Shown here one piece after another: positions 32,934 through 41,663 of a stretch of DNA of 41,663 bases (its first letter is position 1; the number at the start of each line of letters is the position of its first letter). The position numbers and the translations under genes are program-made. The DNA is from Acaryochloris sp. IP29b_bin.148 (GTDB lineage: Bacteria; Cyanobacteriota; Cyanobacteriia; Thermosynechococcales; Thermosynechococcaceae): contig NZ_JANQOY010000172.1 of assembly GCF_028285565.1 (NCBI RefSeq), positions 1-41,663 of the forward strand, read 5' to 3'. Under the pieces are notes generated by a model that had not been told where the DNA came from, searched no databases, and saw only the letters and a program-made list of their open reading frames with translations.

Positions 32934-35348
32934 TCAGGAACCCATATGTTTAGCTAATAGCTTTTTCGCCATGGGTTTGTATAACAGATAAAAAATAGTC
33001 TCAATATATCGGAGCATATCCTCTCTATTTTCCCTAGAAGTGTAGTTCCAAAAACCATATATTTTGGCGAGAGAAAGTAAGCGGCTGGTATGGATTTTCC
33101 AGGTGTAGGTAGTATAGACCCGCTCAATGGCTTGTTCTGAAATTTGTTGCCAATAGTCTGGATTGGTTGCACATTCCTTGGCGAACTCTAGCAATTTAGC
33201 GGCAATTTCTTCATTATGGGTTGGGTTGATATAAAAACCATCGATGCCATCCCGAAGGATTTCTAACGGTCCACCAAACCGGGTGGCAAAGGTGGGAAGT
33301 CCAGAAATCATGGCTTCTAGGACCGTTAACCCAAAGGCTTCAAAGAGGGCAGGTTGGACAAAGATACCTTTGTGATCGGCAATGACCCGATAAACTTCAC
33401 CCGAGTCCTGCTTAGGAAAACGAACCCCTAACCAACGAATTTTCCCATGCAAATTGTATTGATCAATAATTCGGTATAAGCGCTCAATTTCGTTGATTTC
33501 TTCGTGATCAACGGAATCACTGGTTCTTAGCTTTCCAGCCACTAGAATAAGATTGTAATGCTCTTGAAGTTGAGGATGTTGGCCAAAGCATTCTGCCAAG
33601 CCCGTTAAATTTTTGATCCGATCCAAGCGGGCCATCGAAAACAGTGGCGGTTTTTCTGGATCTGCTAAGTGACCAAAGACTTGTTCAGGGTCTTCGAGGG
33701 TAAACAGCAACTCTTCCAGTCGATCTATATCCCCTGGTGTCCTCTCCTGATGCCGTGTGAAGGGAAAATAGACACTTTCATTAACGCCGGGAGGAACAAC
33801 ATTAAACTTAGGACTGAATAACTCTGCTCCATACACGACATGATACAGATCAGGCATGGTAAAAGAGCGATAGCTTTCGTACTGACCGATGGTATCGGGA
33901 CGGCCTGCAATTTCTTGATAGGTGCTAGTAACAATGAAATTCGCCGCATTCATGGCAATCAGATCAGCCGTAAACTGCATGGAAAAGTGATACTGCTCTT
34001 CTAGATCCTGCCAATACAGGTTACTAAATAGGTATTTCGATTTCTCCAAGGCATGGGCGACATTGCATTGGGTCACGCCCAATCGACGAGAGAGAAGAAA
34101 AGCCACTAAGTTGCCGTCTGTATAGTTGCCAACAATCAAATCCGGCAACCCCCGGAATTCAGCGAGTAATTCCCGCTCAGCATCGATGGCATAAGTCTCT
34201 AAGTAGGGCCAAATTTCAAACCGAGAAATCCAGTTTTGGGTGTATTTGGGATTCAGCTCTCGGAAGGGAACGCGCAAAATCCAAACATTATCCGTAGCAT
34301 GCACTTTCTCTAACCGTTGATTGCAGAGGGTTCCTTCGCTATTGGGAATCAGCCGAGTCAGGATAATTAGCTTCGGTTGCACATCTAAGCCTGCTAGCTG
34401 CAAATCTTCTTGCAGCTGCTTTTCCAAACTTTTGGCTTGATCCAAGACGTAGACGACTTGTCCGCCAGTATCAGGTCTACCCAACACCCCTTCTTGACCA
34501 AAGTAGCCATGAATAGAGACCAGCACAATCTTAAAGATCATGGGAATACGGGAGATAAAAGCTTCTAACACCTGATCATCAGGAGAATCAAGCAGCTCAT
34601 CCAGCATTTCTAAGGTTTCTAAAACCCGGGCGGCGGTGTTCCCCCAACCCGGTTCAAACCCCAATTCTTGAAAGTCAAATCTAAATTCAGAATAGGGCTG
34701 CTCAGGCGGCAGTCCTCCCACTAAGCCAATGGCTTGCTTGACCCGCTCAGAGAGCTGTTCTGAACTCTGAATTCTCTGGTTGATCAGCAGTTGAGTACTG
34801 TTATGGGAATGGAGTCTGAGAAATTCAAAAAGAGAGGACAGCCATTGTTGAGGTCCTTCAAATAGCTTGCTAGATAAGTATCGATTGAGATACTGAACGC
34901 CTCGGCCAATATTTTTCGGATCTCGGATAACAGGGGAATAGTCGTAGAAGGGGCGAAAGTCAATTTCGAGAATATCTCCCTCTTGAGGATGATAGTGACC
35001 GACAAACCGATCGCGTAGGTCCAATAGCTCGGCAATCTGGATTTGCTCATAGACCAATTCTCTTGGATCTAAACGGTAGGCTTCTTCTGAGGCAATTTTG
35101 GGACGAATAATCAGATAGAGATTCTCATCCTCAACGATGATTTCCTGCGTGTAATAAATCAGTTTTTGTAGACGCGAAGACAGTTGGAACGCAGGGGTTT
35201 TCTCGTATTTCTCGCAGAAGGTGTCAAATACGCTCAGAATATCGTTGCGGAGTAGATAGCGTTCGGATTGATTATGAACTTCACTGGCAAACTGTCGCAA
35301 ATCCGTTCTTTCATCACTATTTAAGACCGCTTGAATCAACTGAGACAT
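32934..35348 (-). CDS. susA: Sucrose synthase
   Basis: 804 residues, matching the ~806 typical of cyanobacterial SusA. The N-terminal half (~1-270) is the regulatory/structural region. The GT-B catalytic part starts near SIHGYFGQEGVLGRPDTGGQVVYVLDQ (~280-305), includes NYTDGNLVAFLLSRRLGVTQCNVAHALEKSKY, and has the E-x7-E donor motif EAFGLTVLEA near 668-676. It reversibly converts sucrose plus NDP (often ADP in cyanobacteria) to NDP-glucose and fructose, mainly cleaving sucrose for glycogen or polysaccharide synthesis. GGAG lies 7 nt upstream of the ATG. It stands alone, isolated from the upstream ycf35 by an intrinsic terminator. Confidence 0.96.
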   Translation of the reverse strand: MSQLIQAVLNSDERTDLRQFASEVHNQSERYLLRNDILSVFDTFCEKYEKTPAFQLSSRLQKLIYYTQEIIVEDENLYLIIRPKIASEEAYRLDPRELVYEQIQIAELLDLRDRFVGHYHPQEGDILEIDFRPFYDYSPVIRDPKNIGRGVQYLNRYLSSKLFEGPQQWLSSLFEFLRLHSHNSTQLLINQRIQSSEQLSERVKQAIGLVGGLPPEQPYSEFRFDFQELGFEPGWGNTAARVLETLEMLDELLDSPDDQVLEAFISRIPMIFKIVLVSIHGYFGQEGVLGRPDTGGQVVYVLDQAKSLEKQLQEDLQLAGLDVQPKLIILTRLIPNSEGTLCNQRLEKVHATDNVWILRVPFRELNPKYTQNWISRFEIWPYLETYAIDAERELLAEFRGLPDLIVGNYTDGNLVAFLLSRRLGVTQCNVAHALEKSKYLFSNLYWQDLEEQYHFSMQFTADLIAMNAANFIVTSTYQEIAGRPDTIGQYESYRSFTMPDLYHVVYGAELFSPKFNVVPPGVNESVYFPFTRHQERTPGDIDRLEELLFTLEDPEQVFGHLADPEKPPLFSMARLDRIKNLTGLAECFGQHPQLQEHYNLILVAGKLRTSDSVDHEEINEIERLYRIIDQYNLHGKIRWLGVRFPKQDSGEVYRVIADHKGIFVQPALFEAFGLTVLEAMISGLPTFATRFGGPLEILRDGIDGFYINPTHNEEIAAKLLEFAKECATNPDYWQQISEQAIERVYTTYTWKIHTSRLLSLAKIYGFWNYTSRENREDMLRYIETIFYLLYKPMAKKLLAKHMGS

Positions 35349-35451
35349 ATAGATGCTCCGGACATGGGACCTAGGAATATATTAAGTCTGATGGTTCCAG
35401 ACGTATCAATGGAGTTGCAAGGGGTTACGAATGTTAAACATTCTGAGATAT

Positions 35452-35476
35452 AAAAAAAGCTGACCCTGAGGTCAGC
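35452..35476 (-). terminator. Intrinsic terminator of the ycf46-ycf35 unit
   Basis: GCTGACC (35459-35465) and GGTCAGC (35470-35476) form a perfect 7-bp stem with a CTGA loop. On the minus strand it is followed by seven Ts (35458-35452). It lies 31 bp after the ycf35 stop and 104 bp before sucrose synthase. Confidence 0.9.
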
Positions 35477-35507
35477 CTTAAGGATTCTTTGGGAACGCGC
35501 AGCAAAA

Positions 35508-35861
35508 TTAACGATGCAAAACGAGCTTAACGTTAGCATTTTGCAGTTCAGGCCGCTTAATTTCTGACAGCGTTTTATTGACGGCGTACTTTTGGTTGAT
35601 GGAATTAATCAGTTCTGTTTGATTGTGCTTTTTGGCAACGCCCCAAAGATCGGCAATCAAATCAAAGGAGCCGTCAGTATTATGGGACCAACCCAAATCA
35701 TATTCACCGTCTAAAACGGCAACGATATCTGCCCGAACACGCTGGCCATTATAGCCCCGCACATCGGCATTGGTTTTAACTTCAATACCGAGATCCTTCA
35801 GAGAGGACTTAAGAATCTCAGCTTCAGTGATCTTAGTGCGGAGAGTGCTAAAGTGTGACAT
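35508..35861 (-). CDS. ycf35: Ycf35 (DUF1257) protein
   Basis: 117 residues from ATG 35861 (MSHFSTLRTKITEAEIL). This start is supported by GGAGG 9 nt upstream; an in-frame start at 35891 would add ten residues that do not resemble the family. The sequence matches Ycf35/DUF1257, conserved in cyanobacteria and red-lineage plastids, including the GYNGQRVRADIV and DLGWSHNTDGSFDLIADLWG motifs. The function is not established. It lies 126 bp downstream of ycf46 on the same strand and is followed by a clear terminator. Confidence 0.92.
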   Translation of the reverse strand: MSHFSTLRTKITEAEILKSSLKDLGIEVKTNADVRGYNGQRVRADIVAVLDGEYDLGWSHNTDGSFDLIADLWGVAKKHNQTELINSINQKYAVNKTLSEIKRPELQNANVKLVLHR

Positions 35862-35906
35862 TGGATGTTCCTCCAGGAATTGAGATAACAACGTTTGGTT
35901 GGGATA

Positions 35907-35980
35907 AACCGCAACGCTGACAGAATTGCGGTTGGATGAACTAGCGTATAGCTAGCGGTTCCTCCTGCTGGGAACAGGAG
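35907..35980 (-). promoter_or_regulatory. Hairpins in the ycf46-ycf35 intergenic region
   Basis: Two stems are clear: AACCGCAA (35907-35914) with TTGCGGTT (35926-35933), and CTCCTG (35962-35967) with CAGGAG (35975-35980). A shorter CTAGC/GCTAG pair lies between them. None has a T-run on the minus strand, so they may be RNA processing or stability elements rather than terminators. Confidence 0.4.
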
Positions 35981-35987
35981 AAAACTT

Positions 35988-37493
35988 TTAGAACTCCAGT
36001 CGCTGATATTCTGCGACTGAGGCTGCTGCGGGGCGGGCTCTTTGCCGGGCCCAGTCCCGTAAGGCCATTACCTGCTCGGTCATTGTCTTGGAGAGGGGTA
36101 GAGTTGAGCGGCTGGCCGCAATAATATCGAGTTGGGTAAATTCGCGATTCTGGGCAAAGGCTTCGTACATGGCCGCGATCACAACCTGTTCAATCTCGGC
36201 ACCAGAAAAGCCATCACAAACACTCGCCAATTCTGCTAAGTCAAACCGGGAAATATCTCGACGGCGTTGCGAGAGGTGGATATGGAAAATTTGTTGACGT
36301 TCTTGTTGATTGGGCAGATCGACAAAGAAGATCTCGTCAAATCGGCCTTTGCGGAGGAACTCACCTGGCAAGCGCTCAACCCGGTTGGCAGTGGCCATCA
36401 CAAAAACTGGAGAGGTTTTTTCCTGCATCCAGGTTAGAAAAGATCCGAAAATCCGACTGGATGTGCCCCCATCAGAATCGGCAGAACCCGCTCCACCCGC
36501 AAAGGCTTTATCCATCTCATCAATAAAGAGGATGGCCGGAGAAATGGATTCAGCGGTTTTTAACGCACTGCGAAGATTTGCTTCTGAACGACCCACTGTG
36601 GATCCGTCGTACACTCGTCCCATATCTAGACGAAGGAGAGGGAGTCCCCATAACTGTGAGGTGGTCTTGGCAATAAGAGATTTTCCACATCCGGGAACCC
36701 CTAGAATCAACATGCCCTTGGGTTGAGGTAGCCCATACTCCCGTGCCCGTTCGGTAAAGGCTTCTGAGCGTTGGGTTAACCAATGCTTTAACTCTTCTAA
36801 CCCCCCCACGGAGTCAATAGTTTGATCGCATTCGATATATTCAAGGATGCCGTTGCGGCGAATCAGCTGCTTTTTATCGGACAGGACGATATTGACTTCC
36901 GCCTCGGTGAGCTGACCAGCGGTAACTTTTGCTTTGCGATAGACCTTCTCGACTTCGTCTTTCGTTAACCCTAGCGCTGCCTTCAGTAGTTTTTCGCGGG
37001 CTTGGGTGGTGAGCGGTTGTCCTGTAAACGACAACTGCTGATCGAGGACCTCTTGTAGTTCTGCTAACCCCGGCAGTGGATAATCCAAAACAACCATCTC
37101 TTTTTCCAATTCCACCGGAACCTGATGGACCGGAGACATTAGAATGATGGTTTTATGGGTGTTTTTGAAGCTTGCGATCGCATCTCGCAACCACCGCAAC
37201 ACCTCAGTATTTTCCAGAAACGGATGCAGATCCTTAAAGATAAAAATGGAATTTTCACGTTCCCCAATCGCGGACTGAATAGCCATTTGCGGAGAAACGG
37301 TACTGTGCTGAGTTGAGCCACGAGGTTGACCGTATTCAACCGTGCCACGGGTGACCGTCCAGACAAATACCTTCCGTTCTGGCTGCATTTTGGCAATCGT
37401 CGCGATTGCCTGCTCCGCCCGCTCTTCCTCAGGGGTAACGAGGTAGATCAAAGGATATTGAGCTTGAATCAGTATGCTTAGCTCTTCTTTCAT
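35988..37493 (-). CDS. ycf46: Ycf46-type AAA+ ATPase
   Basis: 501 residues from ATG 37493 (MKEELSILIQAQYPLIYLVTPEEERAE), which matches the family start; the seven preceding residues to 37514 are unlikely. The N-terminal ~220 residues form the Ycf46-specific region. The AAA+ module has Walker A GVPGCGKS (265-272), Walker B ILFIDEMDK, sensor-1 ATANR, arginine finger RKGRFDE and the FSGAEIEQVV sensor-2 helix. Ycf46 is found in cyanobacteria and red-algal plastids and has been linked to inorganic carbon/photosynthesis regulation; its substrate is unknown. It is downstream of a ribbon-helix-helix gene and upstream of ycf35, all on one strand. Confidence 0.94.
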   Translation of the reverse strand: MKEELSILIQAQYPLIYLVTPEEERAEQAIATIAKMQPERKVFVWTVTRGTVEYGQPRGSTQHSTVSPQMAIQSAIGERENSIFIFKDLHPFLENTEVLRWLRDAIASFKNTHKTIILMSPVHQVPVELEKEMVVLDYPLPGLAELQEVLDQQLSFTGQPLTTQAREKLLKAALGLTKDEVEKVYRKAKVTAGQLTEAEVNIVLSDKKQLIRRNGILEYIECDQTIDSVGGLEELKHWLTQRSEAFTERAREYGLPQPKGMLILGVPGCGKSLIAKTTSQLWGLPLLRLDMGRVYDGSTVGRSEANLRSALKTAESISPAILFIDEMDKAFAGGAGSADSDGGTSSRIFGSFLTWMQEKTSPVFVMATANRVERLPGEFLRKGRFDEIFFVDLPNQQERQQIFHIHLSQRRRDISRFDLAELASVCDGFSGAEIEQVVIAAMYEAFAQNREFTQLDIIAASRSTLPLSKTMTEQVMALRDWARQRARPAAASVAEYQRLEF

Positions 37494-37572
37494 GACCTTT
37501 GTCTCCCAATGCAAGGGGTGAATACAGAGGATGCATGAAGTTGGACAGACAGCTAAAGCCTAGGCTAAAAAT

Positions 37573-37899
37573 TTAGACACTCGCTCCCACAAGTTCTTCA
37601 GCTGCAGGTTGAACCTTCAGTCCATCATCACTTAACGTTGCAGGCTGCTCCTTCAGCGAAATCATCTCACCTGCACGCAAAACCACAGCAGTGGTGCATT
37701 CGGGGCAGGCATAAACTTGATGGGTCGCCCCATAAGCAGATGCTTCAGTCTGTTCAACCACCTCAGGGTGACCCAGGTAAAAACCAATGGCCCGCTCAGC
37801 AAGTGCTGACATAGGCTCTGCATCGATGGCGGCTCGAATTTTGAGCTGACGGTGCAGATCGGGTGGCAGGTAAAGAGTAACCTTTTGTTTATCTTGCAT
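37573..37899 (-). CDS. Ribbon-helix-helix (CopG/Arc-like) protein
   Basis: 108 residues. The N-terminal ~45 residues read KVTLYLPPDLHRQLKIRAAIDAEPMSALAERAIGFYL, a ribbon-helix-helix pattern (beta strand then two helices). This is followed by a short YACPECTTAVVL segment with one CxxC, which could be half of a zinc site or pair in a dimer. A DNA-binding regulator is likely. A perfect 12-bp palindrome lies 17 bp upstream of its start, so autoregulation is plausible. It is first in a run with ycf46 and ycf35 (79 bp to ycf46), so it may control that unit. No toxin partner is present, arguing against a toxin-antitoxin pair. Confidence 0.8.
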   Translation of the reverse strand: MQDKQKVTLYLPPDLHRQLKIRAAIDAEPMSALAERAIGFYLGHPEVVEQTEASAYGATHQVYACPECTTAVVLRAGEMISLKEQPATLSDDGLKVQPAAEELVGASV

Positions 37900-37915
37900 A
37901 TGACTTAGTAAATGG

Positions 37916-37927
37916 ATACCCGGGTAT
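37916..37927. promoter_or_regulatory. Perfect 12-bp palindrome, candidate operator of the ribbon-helix-helix gene
   Basis: ATACCCGGGTAT, centred 22-23 bp upstream of the start codon of the ribbon-helix-helix gene. Members of this protein class bind short palindromes or direct repeats in their own promoters, so an autoregulatory site is likely but unproven. Confidence 0.5.
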
Positions 37928-37955
37928 TGAATTACAGCATAAGGATTATGCCTAA

Positions 37956-37987
37956 AGCTGTCAAGCTGTCAAGCTGTCATGACGTCA
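37956..37987. repeat. Three 8-bp direct repeats followed by a palindrome
   Basis: AGCTGTCA occurs three times without a gap (37956-37963, 37964-37971, 37972-37979), then the palindrome TGACGTCA (37980-37987). It lies in the 119-bp gap after surE, in the likely promoter region of the ribbon-helix-helix/ycf46/ycf35 unit. It may be a regulator binding array. Confidence 0.75.
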
Positions 37988-38018
37988 ATTACGTTACATA
38001 AATACATAAACCGACTAC

Positions 38019-38714
38019 TCACAGCTGAATTTGAGAAACAGCGATATGTCCACTGAAGCAGACATCCACATCGCTGCCGGATTCGCGATCGCGATGATGA
38101 TAATTTCCGGTGTACACCAATGAATCCCTCTCCTGGCGGTAGGCAACCGGTAAGGGCTTTTTAGATAGGGGGCATTGAATGATATCTGGATCAGGGGCAG
38201 TAGGAGGAAGGTGGGGGAAGTTGACGTTCCAAAATGCCTGAGCAGGCAGGGGGATATCTAACAAATATTGGATCACTTGCTGAGCCCAATGGGTCGACCG
38301 TTGCCAATCAATCGGATAGTCCTGCCGATGATATTGAGAAATGGCAATACCCGGAATCTGATGTAGGGCAGCTTCTCGTACAGCTGCTACTGTGCCTGAA
38401 ATATATACATCTGATCCTAAGTTGCCGCCTGCATTAATGCCTGACAAGACCCAAGTCAGAGAGGGACATAAATGCTGGAGGGCGACCCGCACGCAATCTA
38501 CGGGAGTGCCAGCAATGCCAAAGCGAGATTGAGCCTCTGTCGTTGTGATCGAGCGATCCTCTATCGTAATGGGTTTAGCTGTTGTTACTTGATGGCCACA
38601 GCCCGAGTGGTGAGCTTGAGGGGCGATCACGATCGCAGATTGAGGTGCCGCTTGTTGTAAAGCCGCTAAGCCTGGCGCATCAATCCCATCATCATTGGTT
38701 AGAATCCAAGTCAT
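38019..38714 (-). CDS. surE: 5'/3'-nucleotidase SurE
   Basis: 231 residues. The opening WILTNDDGIDAPG contains the metal-binding pair Asp8-Asp9, with Ser37 (HHSGCG) and Asn94 (SGINAGGN) completing the site. GTPVDCVRVAL and SGTVAAVREA are typical. SurE is a metal-dependent phosphatase acting on nucleoside monophosphates and short polyphosphate in stationary or stressed cells. Its ATG overlaps the TAA of the upstream glutamate synthase by one base (38714), so it is translationally coupled to glsF, an unusual pairing. Confidence 0.95.
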   Translation of the reverse strand: MTWILTNDDGIDAPGLAALQQAAPQSAIVIAPQAHHSGCGHQVTTAKPITIEDRSITTTEAQSRFGIAGTPVDCVRVALQHLCPSLTWVLSGINAGGNLGSDVYISGTVAAVREAALHQIPGIAISQYHRQDYPIDWQRSTHWAQQVIQYLLDIPLPAQAFWNVNFPHLPPTAPDPDIIQCPLSKKPLPVAYRQERDSLVYTGNYHHRDRESGSDVDVCFSGHIAVSQIQL

Positions 38715-41663
38715 TAAGATGTGGGGAGTGAAGTTAATTGTTTCTCAGAAGTAATGGTTTGACTCACTTCTGCTCGCTCTGCCTCTGAAGGGGGAACCAC
38801 CTGCCAGAACTGCGGTAGGTATTCAGACCAGCGATCTAAGATGTCTTGACCTTTGGGGCTACCCGTATGGTCCACATGGGTTTGGATGAGAGCCTTTAAC
38901 TGTTCGGCACCCGCTTCCGTATTGACTCGCTGAATTTGAACAATCTCTGGGTTGACCTTAGTGGGGAAACTGCCGTCTTCATCTAGGAAGTAGGCCAGTC
39001 CTCCGGTCATACCCGCACCCACATTACGCCCCGTCTCTCCCAGAACAACCACGACACCGCCCGTCATATATTCACAGCAGTGGTCGCCAGATCCTTCAAT
39101 CACCGCTTGGCCCTGGGAATTGCGCACGGCAAATCGTTCGCCCGCTTTACCGTTGGCATAGAGGATGCCTCCCGTCGCGCCATAGAGACAGGTGTTGCCA
39201 ATAATTACATTATCCGCAGCCGCATAGGTGGCTTCTGGGGAAGGTTTAATGGTGATTTCACCGCCGTGCATCCCCTTACCCACATAGTCATTGGCTTCTC
39301 CCACTAAGTTAAGAGTCATATTGGGCAAGGTAAAGGCCCCAAAGCTTTGGCCCGCACTGCCTGCAAAGGTGAGATTGAGCTGGCCGGTAAATCCGGTATT
39401 GCCGTACTGTTTTGCGATCACACCCGCAATCCGCGCCCCCACGCTTCGATCCGTATTCACAACTTTCACAGTTTTAGCCACAGCTATTTGATTTTGAATC
39501 GCCTGCTGAATATCAGCATCTTCCAATAGCTCGTCATCTAAAACAGGTCCATTGGTATGAACAGGACCATGATTCAGCCAACTGCGATCTGTACGAGTAT
39601 CGGGAAGCTGGGTTAGACAATCCAAATTAAGCTGCGAGGTTTTGGTGAGTTGAGCATCCTCTCGCACCTGCAACAGATCAGCTCGACCAATCACTTCATT
39701 GAGGGAGTGATACCCCAAATGGGCCAGAAGAGAACGCACTTCTTCGGCAATAAAGTAGAAAAAGTTAACCACATGCTCAGGAATACCTGTGAAACGCTGG
39801 CGCAGTTTTTCTTGCTGAGTGGCAACCCCCACGGGACAGTTATTGGTATGGCAGATGCGGGCCATAATACAGCCTTCGGCAATCATGGCAATGGAGCCAA
39901 AGCCGTATTCCTCTGCTCCCATCAGGGCCGCCATCAGCACATCCCATCCCGTTTTTAGACCCCCATCGGATCGCAAAATAACGCGATCGCGCAATTGATT
40001 CACCATCAAAGCTCGATGGACTTCCGTTAGCCCCAGTTCCCAGGGGCTACCTGCATGTTTAATTGAACTCAAAGGCGAGGCTCCGGTGCCGCCATCATGA
40101 CCGGAGATTTGGATGACGTCGGCATTGGCCTTAGCTACCCCAGCCGCAATCGTGCCAATGCCGATTTCTGCCACGAGTTTGACGGAGACTTTGGCTTGGG
40201 GATTGATCTGATGCAGATCGAAAATCAACTGGGCCAGATCTTCAATGGAGTAAATATCGTGGTGGGGTGGAGGCGAAATCAGGGTAACCCCAGGTTTGGA
40301 TCGACGCAGCATAGCAATATAGGGGCTGACTTTCTTGCCTGGAAGCTGTCCTCCCTCCCCAGGTTTTGCGCCTTGGGCCAGCTTGATTTCAATTTGCTGG
40401 GCATTCATTAGATATTCCGGGGTGACCCCAAACCGCCCCGAGGCTACCTGTTTAATCCCGGAGCTGGCTGTATCGCCATTGCGAAGTCCTTGTAAATGGG
40501 GGAGCACAGCCGACTTACCATTAGCATCTACATCAGAGAGCACCTTAAATCGCACCGTATCCTCGCCACCTTCACCGGAATTGGACTTGGCTCCCATGCG
40601 GTTCATGGCAATCGCCAACACCTCATGGGCTTCGCGGGACAAGGCCCCTAGGGACATGCCGCCTGTGCAGAAGCGCTTAACGATATCCTCTACCGGCTCT
40701 ACCTCCGTGAGGGGTATGGCGGTGCGATCGCTCTTAAAATCCAGTAAATCCCGCAGGGCCGTCACAGGCCGACTAAGCAACTGCTGCTTATAAAACTGGT
40801 AATGGTCATAGTCCTTATCGGCCACGGCTTTATGCAGGGCCTTGGACATATCCGGGTTGTTCATATGGTATTCACCCCCCGGACGAAACTGGATAAAGCC
40901 AAAGTTTTCTAACTTTTTCAAATCCAGATCAGGGAAGGCTTTCTGGTGGAAGGCCATCGTCTCTTGGGCTAGTTCAGCAATGGTCAGTCCCCCCACCCGA
41001 GAGGTGGTGCCTGCAAACCCTAACTCTAGCAGTTCCGGGCCAATCCCAATTCCTTCAAAAATCTGCGCCCCCTGATAGCTAGAAATCAGGGAAATCCCCA
41101 TCTTGGAAAGAATCTTCAACAAGCCTGCTTCCACAGCTTTGCGATAGTTGCTTTGGGCACCACCGATGGTCATGGCCGGGATTTTGCCCCGCTCCATCAG
41201 TCTTTGAGTACGCTGATCGGACCACCAGTGACGCACGGATTCTAGAGCCAAGTAGGGACAAATGGCCGCTGCCCCAAACCCAATCAAACAGGCAAAGTGA
41301 TGGGTACTCCAGCACTGAGCCGTTTCCACGACCAGGGAAGCCTGCAGGCGAATTTCTTGTTTGACCAAATGCTGGTGGATTGCCCCCACCGCTAGCAATG
41401 GCGGGATATAGCTATAGTCGGCATTAAGCCAGGTGGTTTCTCCCGTGGGCGTCTGGCGATCGCTAATCACTAGAATTTGTTGCCCCGATTGGACGGCGGC
41501 GGTGGCCTGTTCACAGAGGGACTGGACGGCGGTGGCTAAGCCTTCCGGGCCACTGCTGAGGGGGAATAAGGTGGAGAGGGTTTGCACTCCAAAGTCAGAG
41601 TCGCGAATCTCACTCAACTCCGTTTCATTAATCACCGGAGAATTGAGCTTAATTAAGCGGGCG
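38714..41663 (-). CDS. glsF: Ferredoxin-dependent glutamate synthase (Fd-GOGAT), 5' part outside window
   Basis: C-terminal ~983 residues of a protein normally ~1530-1560 long. The frame is open to the right edge ([16 protein letters not shown]), so the start lies beyond 41663. Visible parts are the central domain, the FMN-binding synthase barrel ([40 protein letters not shown]), the 3Fe-4S cysteines ([17 protein letters not shown]) and the C-terminal beta-helix domain (GGxxxV repeats). The insertion before [13 protein letters not shown] ([17 protein letters not shown]) is the ferredoxin loop, absent from bacterial NADPH-type GltB. The enzyme makes two glutamates from glutamine and 2-oxoglutarate using photosynthetic ferredoxin. 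surE is coupled downstream. Confidence 0.95.
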   Translation of the reverse strand, partial: ARLIKLNSPVINETELSEIRDSDFGVQTLSTLFPLSSGPEGLATAVQSLCEQATAAVQSGQQILVISDRQTPTGETTWLNADYSYIPPLLAVGAIHQHLVKQEIRLQASLVVETAQCWSTHHFACLIGFGAAAICPYLALESVRHWWSDQRTQRLMERGKIPAMTIGGAQSNYRKAVEAGLLKILSKMGISLISSYQGAQIFEGIGIGPELLELGFAGTTSRVGGLTIAELAQETMAFHQKAFPDLDLKKLENFGFIQFRPGGEYHMNNPDMSKALHKAVADKDYDHYQFYKQQLLSRPVTALRDLLDFKSDRTAIPLTEVEPVEDIVKRFCTGGMSLGALSREAHEVLAIAMNRMGAKSNSGEGGEDTVRFKVLSDVDANGKSAVLPHLQGLRNGDTASSGIKQVASGRFGVTPEYLMNAQQIEIKLAQGAKPGEGGQLPGKKVSPYIAMLRRSKPGVTLISPPPHHDIYSIEDLAQLIFDLHQINPQAKVSVKLVAEIGIGTIAAGVAKANADVIQISGHDGGTGASPLSSIKHAGSPWELGLTEVHRALMVNQLRDRVILRSDGGLKTGWDVLMAALMGAEEYGFGSIAMIAEGCIMARICHTNNCPVGVATQQEKLRQRFTGIPEHVVNFFYFIAEEVRSLLAHLGYHSLNEVIGRADLLQVREDAQLTKTSQLNLDCLTQLPDTRTDRSWLNHGPVHTNGPVLDDELLEDADIQQAIQNQIAVAKTVKVVNTDRSVGARIAGVIAKQYGNTGFTGQLNLTFAGSAGQSFGAFTLPNMTLNLVGEANDYVGKGMHGGEITIKPSPEATYAAADNVIIGNTCLYGATGGILYANGKAGERFAVRNSQGQAVIEGSGDHCCEYMTGGVVVVLGETGRNVGAGMTGGLAYFLDEDGSFPTKVNPEIVQIQRVNTEAGAEQLKALIQTHVDHTGSPKGQDILDRWSEYLPQFWQVVPPSEAERAEVSQTITSEKQLTSLPTS

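Noticed and set aside
37573-37899. Ribbon-helix-helix gene as an antitoxin
   Set aside because: No small toxin gene is adjacent; the next gene is the 501-residue Ycf46 ATPase.

Overview
The window looks like cyanobacterial chromosome. The evidence is a ferredoxin-type glutamate synthase, sucrose synthase, the plastid/cyanobacterial genes ycf35 and ycf46, a PatA-type response regulator, bilin-type (cyanobacteriochrome) GAF domains, and about twenty copies of the cyanobacterial octamer GCGATCGC (HIP1). An Acaryochloris-like genome would fit, but nothing here fixes genus or species. No rRNA, tRNA, CRISPR array or intact insertion sequence was seen. Only a short 3' tail at the left edge resembles an IS630-type transposase.

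Layout. (1) 1-7351: mixed metabolic and hypothetical genes: an exported TPR-CHAT caspase-like protein, a PNPOx-type FMN protein, an ATP-grasp protein, a small conserved protein, and a coupled pair of TIGR01777 epimerase and GT4 glycosyltransferase. (2) 7375-21416: a complete chemosensory/phototaxis locus. On the minus strand, in transcription order, it runs cheR-TPR, 1.1 kb spacer, PatA-like regulator, tandem cheW, mcp, hybrid cheA, two near-identical CheB-type receivers, cheB. Divergent from it is a membrane photoreceptor with two DXCF cyanobacteriochrome GAF domains and a degenerate MCP-like tail. (3) 21524-24239: SDR reductase, PH-domain membrane protein, DUF790 (Bax1-like) nuclease. (4) 24667-26648: two overlapping type IV pseudopilin genes behind a structured leader. 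(5) 26654-28579: a cobalamin riboswitch controlling hupE and a CobW-type GTPase (cobalt uptake and delivery). (6) 28647-32853: a hybrid histidine kinase divergent from a V4R-domain protein. (7) 32934-35348: sucrose synthase. (8) 35508-37899: ribbon-helix-helix protein, ycf46, ycf35, ending in a clear intrinsic terminator. (9) 38019-41663: glsF (cut by the window edge) overlapping surE.

The most interesting part is region 2. The CheB methylesterase keeps its Ser/His/Asp triad, but its fused receiver has lost the phospho-acceptor Asp (Asn) and its acidic pair (Glu-Ser). Two stand-alone receivers that look like the CheB receiver, with all acidic residues intact, sit immediately upstream. One arose by a tandem duplication that also copied the last ~23 codons of cheA, still readable between the two genes. 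This suggests that phosphorylation control of CheB may have moved in trans. The neighbouring photoreceptor has two complete blue/green-type Cys pairs but no recognisable CheA-binding hairpin tip, so how light reaches the array is unclear.

Motif calls and domain names come from reading the sequence and from known families. No database search, structure prediction or phylogeny was run.
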